A stretch of 64,000 nucleotides of DNA from the NCBI GenBank assembly GCA_024449915.1, contig JAMZAV010002038.1, positions 186,001-250,000 of the forward strand, in the 5' to 3' direction. Below the pieces are notes generated by a model. It was not told where the DNA came from and made no database searches. It saw only the letters and a program-made list of their open reading frames with translations. Source of the DNA: Sweltsa coloradensis (Eukaryota; Arthropoda; Insecta; Plecoptera; Chloroperlidae). Positions 1 through 10,737 of the stretch are shown here, piece after piece (position 1 is the stretch's first letter; each line of letters starts with the position of its first letter). The translations under genes were made by a program, and so were the position numbers.

Positions 1-150
1 GACTGCGAGGCCGAGCCGAGCTGTGCTGTCCGCTCCGCTGTGTGAGTGTAGGTAGAGTCAAAAGGTGCGGGGCGGCGAGGTCATATCGAAGCTGCACTCA
101 TAGTGCATTGACGTTATTCAAATCCCGTTGATGACCGTAGCAAATGTGCT
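1..150. repeat. DR2 dispersed repeat, core fragment
   Basis: The core string GGTGCGGGGCGGCGAGGTCA, followed by 'tgcattgacgttattcaaa', recurs near 2.84, 6.83, 14.87, 40.90, 41.77, 48.38 and 51.18 kb. The copy is cut by the window start. Nothing recognisable follows in 151-300. Confidence 0.75.
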
Positions 151-300
151 TTAAAATCTAGATTGTGCACCGCATTTTTAATAAATGCTAATAGGTCATG
201 GGCCTCTTCAGTCGCACAGTGGTGACAGGAGGGACTGTCGTGGATACAGTCCTGAGAGCTTCTACTACATCTTGTGGATTACCTTACCACCTTACCACAA

Positions 301-835
301 TTATAAAGTTAGAGTTAGTTAGTTAGTGGGGTTTTAGGGCACACAACAGTAAGGACAGTATAAGTGCCCATCAATTTTTTCTGGTTGCTATATAAATATG
401 AATTTCAAATTGAATTTGAAAGGTTTACTTTGCGTAAGAAATTAATAACGTCATCACTTGTCGTGGAATTATCCAGTAAAATTTCTTTGAGGGTAGGTTT
501 TAATCTAAAATCTTTTCTATTGCTACTATATTTTGTACAGGTTTCTAAAATGTATTTTATAGTTAAAACTACGCCACACTTACATAGAGGATGGTCTTCA
601 CCTCTTAGAAGATATCCGTGAGTGAGGAATGTGTGGCTGAGTCTCAAACGAGCCAGGACCACTTCTTCACGGCGAGAGGAGTGAAGTGAAGAGATCCAGG
701 CTGCCGTGCTATTCTTGATTTGGCGCAATTTATTGTTTTCTAACTTGTTCCAGGAATATTGCCATTGATCTTTAAGTTTTTGTTTGCAAAATACCTTTAA
801 ATCTGAAGGTACAATAAGCTAACTCAACTTTAATG
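301..835 (-). mobile_element. NL1 non-LTR retrotransposon, 3' end with RNase H/C-terminal relic
   Basis: This is the 5'-truncated tail of a non-LTR retrotransposon. An open stretch at 405-728 (minus) has SRREEVVLARLRLSHT and a later GEDHPLCKCG block with one of its expected cysteines displaced. That is the zinc-knuckle-like C-terminus that follows the RNase H domain in I/R1/Nimb-type elements. The same tail recurs at 16.3-17.4 kb with more upstream coding sequence, and shorter at 7.6-8.2 and 56.4 kb. The 3' end lies at the low coordinate, next to a TTAG-type repeat (ctaa)n and a conserved 'gggcacacaacagtaagg' 3' UTR motif. Homology with the 16-kb copy stops near 825, which marks the truncation point. 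It cannot encode a working protein. Confidence 0.85.
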
Positions 836-1091
836 TGTTTGACGTGCACCCATTTGTGATTTTGTTCCGGGCATTGTTATTTTAGTAAAGAAATGTAGAG
901 AACACCGAATTAATTAAAAATATGAAAATCTTTGTGTGATGTTTTTGGTGTAAGCTGCTTAATAGACCGGAAATAGGTTATGTTACACAAATACAATAAT
1001 GTTTCATTATGGATCGTCTGCCACCCGTTGCAATCATGATAGCAAACGTATGTAATTTTATAGTGCTGTTGACAACTGCATTTCAAAATAA

Positions 1092-1302
1092 TTGATTGAT
1101 TGGATATTGCTTAACGTCTCATATTAATGCACTTTGGCTAATCGATTTTTTTGGATATTGCTTTACGTCTCATATTTATGCAACTTACGTAGACGTAAGG
1201 AGACGTAAAGTGGACGTAAGGTGAACGCGGGGGGACAAGGGGTGGACAGGCCTGTGCTGGTCAGTACCAGCCACAAGCGTTGAGGGAGGGCAGGGGCAGG
1301 GC
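1092..1302 (-). repeat. SINE-A fragment with doubled end
   Basis: The signature 'ggatattgcttaacgtctcatatt' element begins twice, at about 1100 and 1149, then runs into the GC-rich body (acaaggggtggacaggcctg). The doubled end suggests an insertion beside an older copy or a partial dimer. It is truncated at the gggcagggc stretch. Confidence 0.8.
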
Positions 1303-1308
1303 ACTAGG

Positions 1309-1575
1309 ATGGTCATTGAAAGGGCGTTTGGTTTTTTGAAAGCACGTTTTAGGTGTTTAAAATTCTTGGAAATGTCTCGAGTGGATAAGATTCCAGAGTT
1401 GATAGTGGCGTGCTGCGTTTTACGTAACATTTGTATGAAGATGAACGATGAACCCCTAGAAGACGTTAACATTGAGGAAAATAATGAAGAGGAATATGTG
1501 GCCGAGGGTGTATTTCCTCAGAATGATAACCTCAAGCGTTTGGAAATAGTTGACCTATTGCCCAACCGATTGTAG
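1309..1575 (+). pseudogene. PIF/Harbinger transposase, C-terminal fragment
   Basis: The 88-residue open stretch begins VIERAFGFLKARFRCLK and continues with an IPELIVACCVLRNIC block. These are the final part of the DDE nuclease of PIF/Harbinger transposases: the catalytic E lies in the IERAFG motif, followed by the helix ending in 'VLHNIC'. An acidic tail follows. The upstream two thirds, with the first two catalytic aspartates, are absent; a SINE-A fragment abuts at 1302. The family normally needs a partner Myb-like protein; a Myb-type ORF sits far off at 42.8 kb and need not belong to this copy. A tail fragment is certain; activity is excluded. Confidence 0.85.
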
Positions 1576-1889
1576 CCATGAAGAGAATGAGCACCAATGC
1601 GTTTACAAAAATTAATCATAGTAAGCCGAGTTAAATAGTAGATCACAATTGTTGGCAAGTACGTAGTTTTATTTGAAAAATATATTAATCTTACCAATAC
1701 TTGTACAAGTGTACATCATTAAACTATTTACTGAGGACACTACCATAATAATGTAATCAGTGGCGGCTCGTGGACATTATAACAGGTGGTGCTAATATAC
1801 AGCAAACGTAAATCATGCTTTCAATTCCACTAGTAAAAATGTATTGGCTCTATGTTGAGCAATGTAACGCTAATCGTATAAAGCCTGAA

Positions 1890-2545
1890 CGTCAGTGTTT
1901 GTATGAGAACATATTTAATGGGGAGTTTCGACTAAAATTTCACAAACCAAAGAAAGATTTATGTGTACTTGCATTGCATTCAAAATGTTAGGTGGCATTT
2001 GAACAAAATGAAGCCCAAAACAAAGGATTTCTCTTGAAAAATCCTTTGCTAGGGAATTAAAAAAACTTGAAGAAGATTATGCAGAGGCCAATAAAAATTA
2101 TTCGTGTTTGCTGGTTTTTGATTGCCAAAGGGTTTTAAGGTGCCCCCAATCTGATACATCCGTATTTTTATTACAAACGTAAGTTTGCAGTTTATAACCT
2201 TACCGGTTAAGATGTAAATCAAAAGCAAGGTTATTGCATTCTGTGGAATGAAGTCATTGCAGGAGGGGGGGGGGGGGGGGGGGGGGGGTAAATAAAATCG
2301 CAAGCTGTTTAGTTTCAATGAAGCAAAAAAAAACACAGAAATGATTTGACGAAAATTACATTGTGGTCCGATGCGTGTGAGCCTCAAAATAAAAACTCAA
2401 TCATGTCCACTGCTTTTTTCGAATTTATTAACAGTGACTCACACAATGTAGAAGAGATCGAACATAAGTACCAAGAACCTGGCCACAGTTGTGTACAGGA
2501 GGTAGATTCAATTCATAGCGTTCATAGCGTCACAGAAATAGGGGG
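1890..2545 (+). pseudogene. Transposon-associated DUF7869-like protein, decayed
   Basis: Two broken frames read as one protein of a type repeated across invertebrate genomes. The first, about 2175-2260, has YKRKFAVYNLTG, then a stop where this family usually has a residue, then GYCILWNEV. The second, 2346-2545, has LWSDACEPQNKNSIMS followed by EPGHSCVQEVDSIHS. The order 'WSD-C..QN' then 'GH....DS(V)HS' is the hallmark I associate with DUF7869 proteins of unassigned DNA transposons. A 24-G homopolymer (2265-2288) and several stops interrupt it. No catalytic role is established here, and the family name is from memory of the motif. Confidence 0.6.
2265..2288. repeat. Poly-G tract, 24 nt
   Basis: Uninterrupted G homopolymer inside the DUF7869-like relic. 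The length may be uncertain if the assembly came from homopolymer-prone reads. Confidence 0.9.
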
Positions 2546-2559
2546 CACCCTATGTGTCG

Positions 2560-2940
2560 AGGCTCTCATCCCACACTGACAAAACCTAACGCTTTCCGAA
2601 CACCAACCACTCAGGCTGTACAGACAGGACAGAACAGACATTCCCTTATATGTAACAAATATTATATTGAACAAATTCAGCAGAATCAGAAGACAACTCC
2701 ATGTACTGTGGAGGCCAAACAAGAACAGAACGAAGAGCGGAGACAAAATACGTCCGCCTGCGACAAGAACAACAGATCGACTGTGAGTGCGAGGCTGGTG
2801 CTGTGAGCGTGTACAGTAAGTAGCCTGTGTAGATGGCAGTCAAAAGATGCAGGGATAGGTTAACCCATAAAATTGTTTTGTAGCATGATTTATTACATTC
2901 GTAACAACTATCATAGCTGGTTTTATTCAAATTATGTGTT
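2560..2940. repeat. DR2 dispersed repeat
   Basis: Carries the family landmarks in order: 'cccacactgac' head, 'caggctgtacagacaggac', 'gtactgtggaggcc', 'gacaagaacaacagatcgactg', then 'agatgcagggataggttaa' in place of the usual GC-rich core. It diverges at the core compared with the 14.9-kb copy. Confidence 0.7.
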
Positions 2941-3308
2941 TGCCTTTTTTGTGTGTACAGTGTATTTTATATATGCATTTTAGAGCTATAAATTTGTACA
3001 GATTAATCACTTTCAAAAACCCTTCACTACATCATGAAAATTATTTGGAAATGGATATTAGCTCATATTTTGGTTTGGTTTTGTGTATGGTACCATGCAT
3101 AGTGGTATAAATTTCATTCCGCCAATTTTCTGTAACAATAAGGCACAAAAAAATATTTTGGATTTATTTAAATTTAAAAAAAAAATGATCTTGCTTGCTG
3201 AATGAAAAAATGTGATTTTTTAAATTTTTGACATAGTGTGCTTGAAAAAGACAAACATCATTATCTTAGGAAGTATTTCGCAACAGAAAAGGGTATTTTT
3301 CTATTAAT
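2941..3308. other. AT-rich spacer
   Basis: No open frame, repeat or motif that I can support. Confidence 0.6.
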
Positions 3309-3959
3309 GTGCAAACAATTGCCGACACCAATCTACTTGTGCGAGATATTGCGGCGAGGTGGCCTGGATCTGTCCACGAATCTACAATTTTTAAAAATTG
3401 TGAAAAAAGGGCCATGTTCGAAGCAGGACACTCTGGCAACAGTCTCCTTGTAGTTGATGGAGGTTACGCTGTCAAGACATAATTAATGCCCCCACTGGAC
3501 CGAGCCATCACTCCAGCAGAACAGTTGTACAACGAAAGCCAAATACGAACAAGAAATTGTGTAGAGCGGCAGTATGGAGTGATGAAACGGATGTTTCCCA
3601 TACTGGACCTCGGTATTCGTGTAAATGTAGACAAAGCTTTGGACATAATTGTTGCATGAGCTTTTGTCTTCAATTTGGCAAGAGATAATGGTGATAGGCA
3701 ACCACCAGATGAAATTGAAGACATCCAGGCTCGCATTGATGAGGATCAAAGGCCAGCAAGCAGAACGTTTTTGGTCTTGGGTGACCTTCCTCATGAGTGG
3801 AGATATGGCCCCAGAACCAGTGGTGTATTGCTAAAAAAAGATATGCCGGAACGCACCATGTACGATCGATTAAAAAAACGTGCATATGACAGACATAATT
3901 TTTTTACATTGTCAATTAGCCAAGGGGTGCATGGTTGTCAGTATGAAACTAATAACTAA
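3309..3959 (+). pseudogene. PIF/Harbinger transposase, C-terminal half with two stops
   Basis: One frame can be followed for 217 codons through two stop codons (TAA at 3480, TGA at 3657). It contains RWPGSVHESTIFKN and VVDGGYAVKT, then PAEQLYNESQIRTRNCVERQYGVMKR. This matches the D..(P)GS.HDS and D.GY blocks around the second catalytic aspartate, then the RTRN.VER.FG block with the catalytic glutamate. A typical C-terminus follows, ending near DRHNFFT. The N-terminal helix-turn-helix and first aspartate are missing. It differs from the Harbinger tail at 1309, so two lineages are present. Function is lost; only a nonautonomous or fossil role remains. Confidence 0.85.
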
Positions 3960-4060
3960 TACAGTTGACGTTGAGTATTGCGTTTATGAATAATAAAAAT
4001 GTCACTTATGACTTACCCTCATAACTGCAGCAAGGATTTAATTAAGCGTAACAATGTTTA

Positions 4061-5152
4061 CGCCGGAGTTTACACCACCTTTCCAGGTAGTTTTCGCTGT
4101 ACACCCCTAGAGCAAAGTCCAGTAGAGCAGTTATCTCTATTCAAACTCGAGCACCGGGCCAGCACTTCAGATTAGTGAATATGATAATGCGCTGTTTGTT
4201 CAGTTCCGTTTGACAGGTAATCCGATAATTGCCATGCGGTCAACATTTTATTATAATAATTTTATTTTGTGTTTTGTATTGCTGCTTTTTCTCTTTGAAA
4301 TAAACTCAATTGTAAGAGTATTTATTTTACTGTATTTGAAAATTTGTTCATCTTTCTCATGCAGATTATGTTTATGATCATGTTTCTACGACAAAAAATG
4401 ACCAGTTTCGCCGTATTTTGAAACACGATTATAGATGCACCAGTACGAAGATACGGGTGCTGGTTTCCAGTCCCACTTGAGAATATTTTAAAATAATAAT
4501 AATTGCATGCATGCACTTTTATAGCAAGCAACATCTCCACACACAAAACCCAATTAAAAATCATAGTTATGTGTATTGCATTTAACATTTGTATTTGGTG
4601 CGTGAAATTGTGTTTTACTAAAATGTTTTTTTTATACATTGCTTATTGGTGATAGATAATGAATTGCATTAACCACCATGCCAGGCGGATGTTTCAGAAA
4701 CTAAATTGCTGGATCTATGTTAAGTCTGGGTAAATTGTACTTGTACACATCGAAAAAAAAACAAATGAATTAACAATGAAATGCACTTATAAATGCCTAT
4801 ATTGCATTGTTGCTTATAAGTCCTTACAGTTTTTGTTCTTCGTAAATTGCTTTCTTTTCGTAGTGCATAAAAAAAACAAAAAAAACGTTTTTCATCAAAT
4901 CCGGAGCTTTTTCTAAATTTCGCCAAACTTTCGATTATTTTCTACTGTTACGCAATATTTTATAAATGTACTAGGCAATAAGACGGTCATTAAATACAGG
5001 TATAGGTATTGTGTTTTGACATTCATTGTGAATGCAAGTTTGACATTCTTTTCGCTAAATTAGCCCGATCGTTCCAGGAAGACTGCAAATACAGCGGTCA
5101 CTTATCTCTTAAACGGGGGGAAATCGTTGTGGCGTTGGTGTAAACTCCGGCG
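4061..5152. mobile_element. Candidate nonautonomous element bounded by 17-bp inverted repeats
   Basis: CGCCGGAGTTTACACCA at 4061-4077 is matched exactly in inverse at 5136-5152. The interior is AT-rich, with no coding potential I can defend. I see no convincing target-site duplication, so the ends may lie inside a longer terminal repeat. It follows the Harbinger relic by 100 bp, but linkage between them is only positional. Confidence 0.45.
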
Positions 5153-5447
5153 GGGAAGCACTGTAGTTCTATTTCCTATGTTTGGCAATAAAATATGCGC
5201 TTCAAAAAACCTTGTTAGTGGCCTCAACTTCGGATTCATTTAAAACGGTATACAATTTTTTTCTATTGATTGTGCTTTAGCTCCCTGTATAATGTTTTCA
5301 GCGCTAATTTGTGAATGGGACTTCTGAGTGCTCAATTTTTTCAATTATGTATGTTGCACTGTACAAATGATTGAGTAATGAAGTACCCCGCCAGCAGGTA
5401 TATTAACACTACTTTTTTATAATGAATGTCAGATTCGAAAGGAGTCA

Positions 5448-6590
5448 ATGATATATACATATAACATATTCTCATGGTTTTGCATGCAACGACAAAATGT
5501 CTTTGTTAAAAAAATCAAGCATGAACTAAGAAATCTGTGCGTTTTCATACAATCCAGACAAAAGTTTTCTGGAGAAAGGGACACTCATTTAATACCAATC
5601 AAATACTTTGATCCGTTAGCTATTGATAGGTTGAATCCCGAAGATATGAATATCTTAAGTTTTACTTCTCAAGACGATGATTTAACGACTATGGTTCAAG
5701 TTGCTAAAACGATGTCATGAAACTCCCAAAGAGTCGATCTATTGATATAAGCGAATCTGCTGTACCAAAGTGCATACCCGAATCATTGATCACCTTTGTC
5801 TAACTTATTCTTGACGGTATTGCGTCTGATGATGAAACTTATGATCAAGAAGACACTAACTCTAATACCTCACACGATAAAAATGAAATCTCGGGAAAGA
5901 CTTTAAATTTATGTCAAGATATTGTGTTTGCTGTTTCAAATGAAAACGTTTGGACTCCTAAGCATGTGGGACTTGGGTGCACTCTTCATCAAGACACACG
6001 TTCAAAGGAACTAGTTAAACTGTTTCATGACACTGGAAATATTATCAGTTACACTGACGTATTATCAGTAGATGATGCTCTGGCTCCAGAAACTCTGAAA
6101 GATCTTGACAATGTAACAGGTGCTGTTAGGCTCATAGCTCAAGCTTCAGAAGACAAGTTTGTTGTAGTAAGTGGAGCTTTCGAAGACTTTGATTGATTGA
6201 TTGATTGATTGGATATTGCTTAAGGTCTCATATTTATGCAACTTGGCTAATCGAGTCGAAGGGAGGAACGTAAGGGATGACGCGGGGGGACAAGGGAGAT
6301 GTCAGATGCAATAAAGCATGCATTGAAATTAGCCACCTACGTAAATGGCACGAATTAGGAGACACTCGTGTTGTCTTGCATGCTTTAAAAATGGTTACGA
6401 CTACTTAGTAGTAGTTGCAAACGATACTCATATTTTGGTTTTGCTGTTGAACCATTATGATCAAAAACATTCCGTTAATACGTGGATGATGACTGGCCCC
6501 AAAAACAAGCGACTTTACATCCATCACTTTCTGAAATCACTCAGGCTGCAAAGACGGAAAAGACGAGCACAACACTGAGATGACGAAGCA
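5448..6590 (+). pseudogene. Widespread unnamed transposon ORF ('WTPKH' / 'TD(T)..LVLL' type), SINE-interrupted
   Basis: Three pieces read as one degenerate protein. Piece 1 (5450-5718) ends in a stop. Piece 2 (about 5806-6195) has WTPKHVGLGCTLHQDTRSK, then ISYTDVLSVDDALA and TGAVRL. Piece 3 (about 6360-6560), after a SINE-A insertion, has YDYLVVVANDTHILVLLLNHY. The blocks match a protein repeated in many invertebrate genomes, where the last block has the form V.V.DTDVLVLL. I know no experimentally assigned function; a nuclease-like fold is possible. A 265-bp part is duplicated in inverse orientation at 7.87-8.14 kb. Stops and frame changes make it a pseudogene. Confidence 0.65.
6193..6296 (-). 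repeat. SINE-A fragment
   Basis: Begins with (gatt)4 and the signature ggatattgctt, carries a private AAGGTCTC variant in place of AACGTCTC, and is truncated after 'ggggggacaaggg'. It splits the transposon ORF relic. Confidence 0.85.
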
Positions 6591-7035
6591 GGACACAATA
6601 AAGAGAGAACTAAACCTTACAGTCTGGACAGAACAGACAACCAACATTAAACAGTGATTAATGAGAACGACACAGCAAAGACTTGAACAAGAACACATAC
6701 ATACAGCAGCAACAGACCCTAACTCCGTGTACTGTGGGGGCCCAATGAGACCAGAGCGAAGAGCGCGGACAAAAGAACAACAGACCGACGGCGACGCGAG
6801 ACTGCTGTGTGCATGCAGGAAGTAGTCAAAAGATGCGGGGCGGCGAGGTCATATCGAAGCAGCACGCAAGGTGCATTGACGTTATTCAAATCGTGTTGTT
6901 GACAGTGGCGCATGCGCTTTCAGGTGTGTAATTAATTGGTTGTGAGTATATGAAGATATGTAGTAAGGCTCATCGTGACGACCCTATATTGTCGCAAATA
7001 TCACATTTTCAGGAATTTTTCTTTTACTACGAACT
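6540..7035. repeat. DR2 dispersed repeat, well preserved
   Basis: Landmarks run in order: 'cacaacactgagatgacgaagcagg', 'gtctggacagaacagacaacc', 'ccgtgtactgtgggggccc', the GC-rich core at 6834-6857, 'gacagtggcgcatgcgctt', then 'gaagatatgtagtaaggctcatcgtgac'. The 3' half aligns well with the 14.99-kb copy. Confidence 0.85.
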
Positions 7036-7291
7036 AACTGTTTGTATGTTTGTTTGTTTATTTATTTATCCATAACAGAACAAAGTTCCAGAGATACATG
7101 GATACATGGATATAGTGGTTCCAACGAAAGAATGCAGGTGGCTCGAAACTGTTTTCCCAAAATAACAACTTTGTAAATTATATCAACGCTAGCTTAGCTT
7201 GGATCTTGCACACGGAGAACACTGATATAGCACAGAAAATTTTTTATCGGCGTTTTATTTTATTTATAATTTATGCGGCAAATGACTTTAA

Positions 7292-7573
7292 GTGAAAGGA
7301 GGCAAAAATGCATTTATTTTGCACACCACGGAAGCGTTTCTATTTGCTGGCATTTTGGTGGAGAAGTTGGATAACCCCAATATTCGCGAGTGGACGACTG
7401 CATACGTAAAAGGCAGTGGTGATTTGCCGTTGTCAGATCGGACTTGGCAGCACTACATTCAGATTGTTGGCCAGAAAAAAGTGGAAGAACTAAAGATGTA
7501 TGTTCAGAATAAAAAACTATTCATCATGTGTGACGAGACCACAGACAAGTCGGGCTACTCGGAGCTCCCTTGA
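7292..7573 (+). pseudogene. hAT-family transposase fragment (CGGBP1-like group)
   Basis: About 90 codons with the order AFLFAGILVEKLDNPNIREW, GSGDLPLSDRTW, then a KKLFIMCDETTDKSG block. This is the region around the first catalytic aspartate (DETTD) of hAT transposases related to the CGGBP1 and ZBED groups. A stop follows directly, and the rest of the DDE domain and C-terminal dimerisation region are missing. A second piece of the same general group, with ISIDET..VEG spacing, lies at 27.5 kb. It is isolated, with no terminal repeats in view. Confidence 0.75.
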
Positions 7574-7611
7574 AGCCATCTGGTACCACACCTCCAACGT
7601 TGACTTGACTC

Positions 7612-8190
7612 TGAGTTAGTGGGGTTTTAAGGCCCATAACAGTTAAGTTATCGGTGCCCATCATTTTTTCCTGGTTGCTATTTAAAAACGATATCACTTG
7701 TTTTGGTTTTTTTTTAAGAAATTAATAACGTTATCACTTGTCGTGGAATTATCCGATAAAATTTTTCTTGGAGGGTAGGTTTTAATTTAAAATCTTTTCT
7801 ATCACTTCTTTATTTGTACAGGTTTCTAGAACGTGATTTATAGTTAAAACTACGCCACACTTATCAGTAAATATGAGACCTTAAGCAATATCCAATCAAT
7901 CAATCAATCAATCAATTAATCAAAGTCTTCGAAAGCTCCACTTACTAGAACAAACTTGTCTTCTGGAGCTTGAGCTATGAGCCTAACAGCACCTGTTACA
8001 TTGTCAAGATCTTTCAGAGTTTCTTGAGCCAGAGCATCATCTACTGATAATACGTCAGTGTAACTGATAATATTTCCAGAGTCATGAAACAGTTTAACTA
8101 GTTCCTTTGAACGTGTGTCTTGATTGAGAGTGCACCCAATCACATAGGGGAGGGTCTACACCTCTTAGAAGATATCCGTGAGTGTTTTGT
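7612..8190 (-). mobile_element. NL1 non-LTR 3' fragment split by a 275-bp insert
   Basis: 7612-7862 matches the 3' UTR and C-terminal codons of the NL1 copies at 0.3 and 16.3 kb, up to 'actacgccacactta'. The match resumes at about 8143 with 'ctacacctcttagaagatatccgtg'. In the other copies these two strings are directly adjacent, so the intervening block is an insertion. Coding content is only a few dozen decayed codons. Confidence 0.85.
7866..8140 (-). pseudogene. Inverted duplicate of the 5.97-6.24 kb ORF segment
   Basis: On the minus strand this reads GCTLNQDTRSKELVKLFHDSG through SGAFEDFD, nearly identical to the plus-strand piece at 5977-6195. It then continues into the same SINE-A start with the same private AAGGTCTC variant. 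The duplication therefore happened after the SINE landed in the source ORF. It sits inside an NL1 fragment. Confidence 0.9.
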
Positions 8191-8979
8191 AGACCATATT
8201 GTGGCAGCTATAGGCCTAATGAACCGAGATAATATAACTACTCGGCAACATCTTCGGGTAACGAGACTCGTTACATTTGTTTTGTCAAAAGCTGAAGGCA
8301 AACACGACTAAAACCCATGGTTGGGCTATAGAATTTGAGGTTAGCAAGCTTAAGACCTATCATATAATATTATATTTGGACTGGCTATTTAAACTTAGGC
8401 TACTGCAGGCACTTCAATAGTCATATTGAATCTTGTAAGTTGTAGGTCTAATCACATGAAGCATCAAGAAGGGGTGGGATTTTTTCCAATGTATTATGTA
8501 CAGCTGTTCTTAGGTCATCTACGCTAACTTACATAGGTCTACAGCGAAAGTAAATAGCCTAAAGTTCAGTAAGTTTGTTAACAAAATAACGCAGGCCCAT
8601 TAACTACGGTTAAATAGCGCCACAGGGATTATTATTTGGTTTCTACTGAATGTCTATGACTATTTTAACTAAATATTATACTTGATTCTAGGCTTTAGTA
8701 TTCCTATACTGGCTGGCCACATGCTTATGTTTTCGCGTTGTTGCGCATTGCTTTTCACTGGCCACGTCTGCCACACACCTGGTATGCCCCCAAAATTTTA
8801 GTTGAGACTGTTAACTTGGTCAATGACGTAATTTGACTGCCATGACATCGGATTGGGTTTTGAACATCTTTCTGGTAGTCCAGTGTTCCCCAGTGCAGCA
8901 GGCGCAATTGACGGTTGCCAAGTGAGAACACTTGTGCCTATAGCACTGCATGACCAGTACATAAACCGCAAACTTTACA
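8191..8979. other. Spacer without recognised gene
   Basis: AT-rich with scattered 'taggcct' words. No coding family recognised. Confidence 0.55.
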
Positions 8980-9440
8980 TGACATGTCCCTAGCCCTATA
9001 GGGAGGTACCCACAGTGGTCCGGCAGACTCAGTGGAGAAGGGGCATGTGCAACTGCAGGTGGATGTCTTCGGTGCTTGGGCGCCACTTCGGACTTAAAAA
9101 TCTCTAACGGGAAAATTGCAGAAGAAACTAAGAAGTTTCTACGAATACAGAGAAAGGCGAACTATTATCATAAAGAAGTCAAGTTTATTTGTAAAAGTGA
9201 GTCCGGCAAAACCATGAAGGTCGCAGAGAAATAACGTAGGGGTGGTACCCACTTTACAAGCAGCTGACAATAAGAAAGAAATACAACGTTGAATAATCAA
9301 CCAGCAAAAGAAACAGTTCAGTCAATGGGCTATGGTTGCCTGAAAACTCGTGCAACCACACCAAAATAGCACACACAATAATCCACAGTAATAGTTGGCT
9401 TACTAAGCCTAGAAAATACACAAGTTATACAATACTAATA
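8980..9440 (-). mobile_element. Degenerate LTR remnant, inverse copy of the 58.8-59.9 kb LTR
   Basis: Read on the plus strand, it begins TGACATGTCCCTAGCC and follows the reverse complement of 59872 downward: 'cagtggtccggcagactcag', 'aagaagtttct', 'ggtcgcagagaaataacgt' and 'aaaagaaacagttca'. Homology fades near 9440, at a piece matching the repeated U3 block of the 59.3-kb LTR. The primer binding site expected just below 8980 is absent, so internal sequence has been lost or rearranged. Confidence 0.8.
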
Positions 9441-9707
9441 TTAATAAGAAATGGAAGTATTACAGTAGGAATATATATAATATAAGTACATTATATTTAC
9501 ATTGGAAGCAGTAGTGTTACCAGCTTACCACTGTCCATTCCCAAACTAATCTACAAATGGCGCCAACTTTCTTGGTAGGGCCAGGCCTAGCCTTGGCTAG
9601 GCTTTATACTGGGGTTTAATTGCGTTTCTTTATCTAACAAATTAAATGCAGTTTAACAACCACCATGTAGGCCAAGGCCTATAGGGTCTATCATAGGAAG
9701 TGGATTT

Positions 9708-10050
9708 TTGATTGGATATTGCTTAACGTCTCATATTTATGCAACTAGGCTAATCGAGACGAAGGGAGAGACGTAAGGGATGGCGCGGGGGGACAAGGGG
9801 TGGACAGGCCTGTGCTGGTCAGAACCAGCCACAAGCGTATGGGGAGGGCAGAGGTTCCCCCACGTCGTGGTCGTCTCCGTCTGTGTCATCCGTCCGTGTT
9901 GTCATTGTCGTCGCCGTCGGGGAGGTAGTCAAAGGGAAGGGGAAAGTTCCCCGACGACGACCCAGAGCTCGCACATTGGTTTCAGGGAGATAAATTCCCC
10001 TAATCACGGGCCAAACCACGAGAAGGTTGCGAGTTGGAATTTGTTGGCCC
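9708..10050 (-). repeat. SINE-A, near full length
   Basis: It has the complete landmark order: ggatattgcttaacgtctc, ...cgagacgaaggg, acaaggggtggacaggcctg, ccccacgtcgtggtcgtctc, gtccgtgttgtcattgtcgt, agttccccgacgacgac and gcgagttggaatttg. 9441-9707 to its left holds nothing recognised. Confidence 0.9.
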
Positions 10051-10189
10051 ATTGGACTTGGCTCAATCGGTACATTAGTATTTTCAGTTTTAAACCTTCT
10101 TCCTTTCCCGACCCCCGAAGAAACGTCAAGTAGCAGCAGGACCAGACGCCGACTATGGACCCAACGCCGCTGAGCCTGACATGAGCAAC

Positions 10190-10520
10190 GAACAGATGGC
10201 TCGCGGCAAGGAAGAGGTCTTAGCTCGGCTCGCGGCAGACGCTGCCAGCGAGGCGGCAGTTCACGATCTCGAACGGAGAACTGTTGGGCAGCACGGCAAT
10301 CCAATGTGGAGGGCGGCCCAAAGAGACAGGTGACTGCCTCCATATTTGGGCAAGTTGTTTGCCGGCGACCATACACGCCCTGCCAGACGCAGGTCCTGAA
10401 CGTAATCGGCTTACTTGCACGGGAATGCTTCCCAAATGTTTACATGGAAAAATGCAAAATGCAATCAATCTTACACCGGATGATTTGGAAGATGTCCAAA
10501 AGAATTGTATGCAGGTAAAA
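10190..10520 (+). pseudogene. YqaJ-like exonuclease/recombinase relic
   Basis: The block LERRTVGQHGNPMWRAAQRDR is followed, after a one-base frameshift, by VTASIFGQVVCRRPYTPC. This matches the N-terminal signature of animal transposon-borne YqaJ-type nucleases (TR.Q..NP.W...R..R.TAS.FG.V). YqaJ family proteins are lambda-exonuclease-fold nucleases; in animals they travel with DNA transposons. The downstream 'ASPDG...EIK' catalytic region is not recognisable, so only the front end survives. The upstream 10060-10190 stretch is GC-richer and may encode the acidic linker. Confidence 0.55.
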
Positions 10521-10737
10521 CCACCCTCAATTTAGGGATTATGGATGGTGTTTGCCACTTAATTGTGGATCCACAGGGGAAATTTGGGAAATTTTTTTAA
10601 AAGATTAAACGTTGAACCAGGCTATCACATGCGAGTGGAGTTGCCGCAACGGACAAATTGCGAAACTGGGTTTTTGCGGAAAGCAGGGACACAAGAAACA
10701 AAGCAGCGACATCGATGGATCTGATGGACAAAGATGG

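Noticed and set aside
2049..2387. Minus-strand frame with a polyproline run
   Set aside because: The proline run is only the translation of the 24-G tract.
5827..5842. CTGATGATGAAAC resembling a hammerhead core
   Set aside because: There is no room for stem II between CTGATGA and GAAAC, and the string lies in a coding relic.
9819..10376. 185-codon minus-strand open frame
   Set aside because: It spans SINE-A and the YqaJ relic on opposite strands; a chance frame through GC-rich repeat, with only the SINE-internal part shared by other copies.
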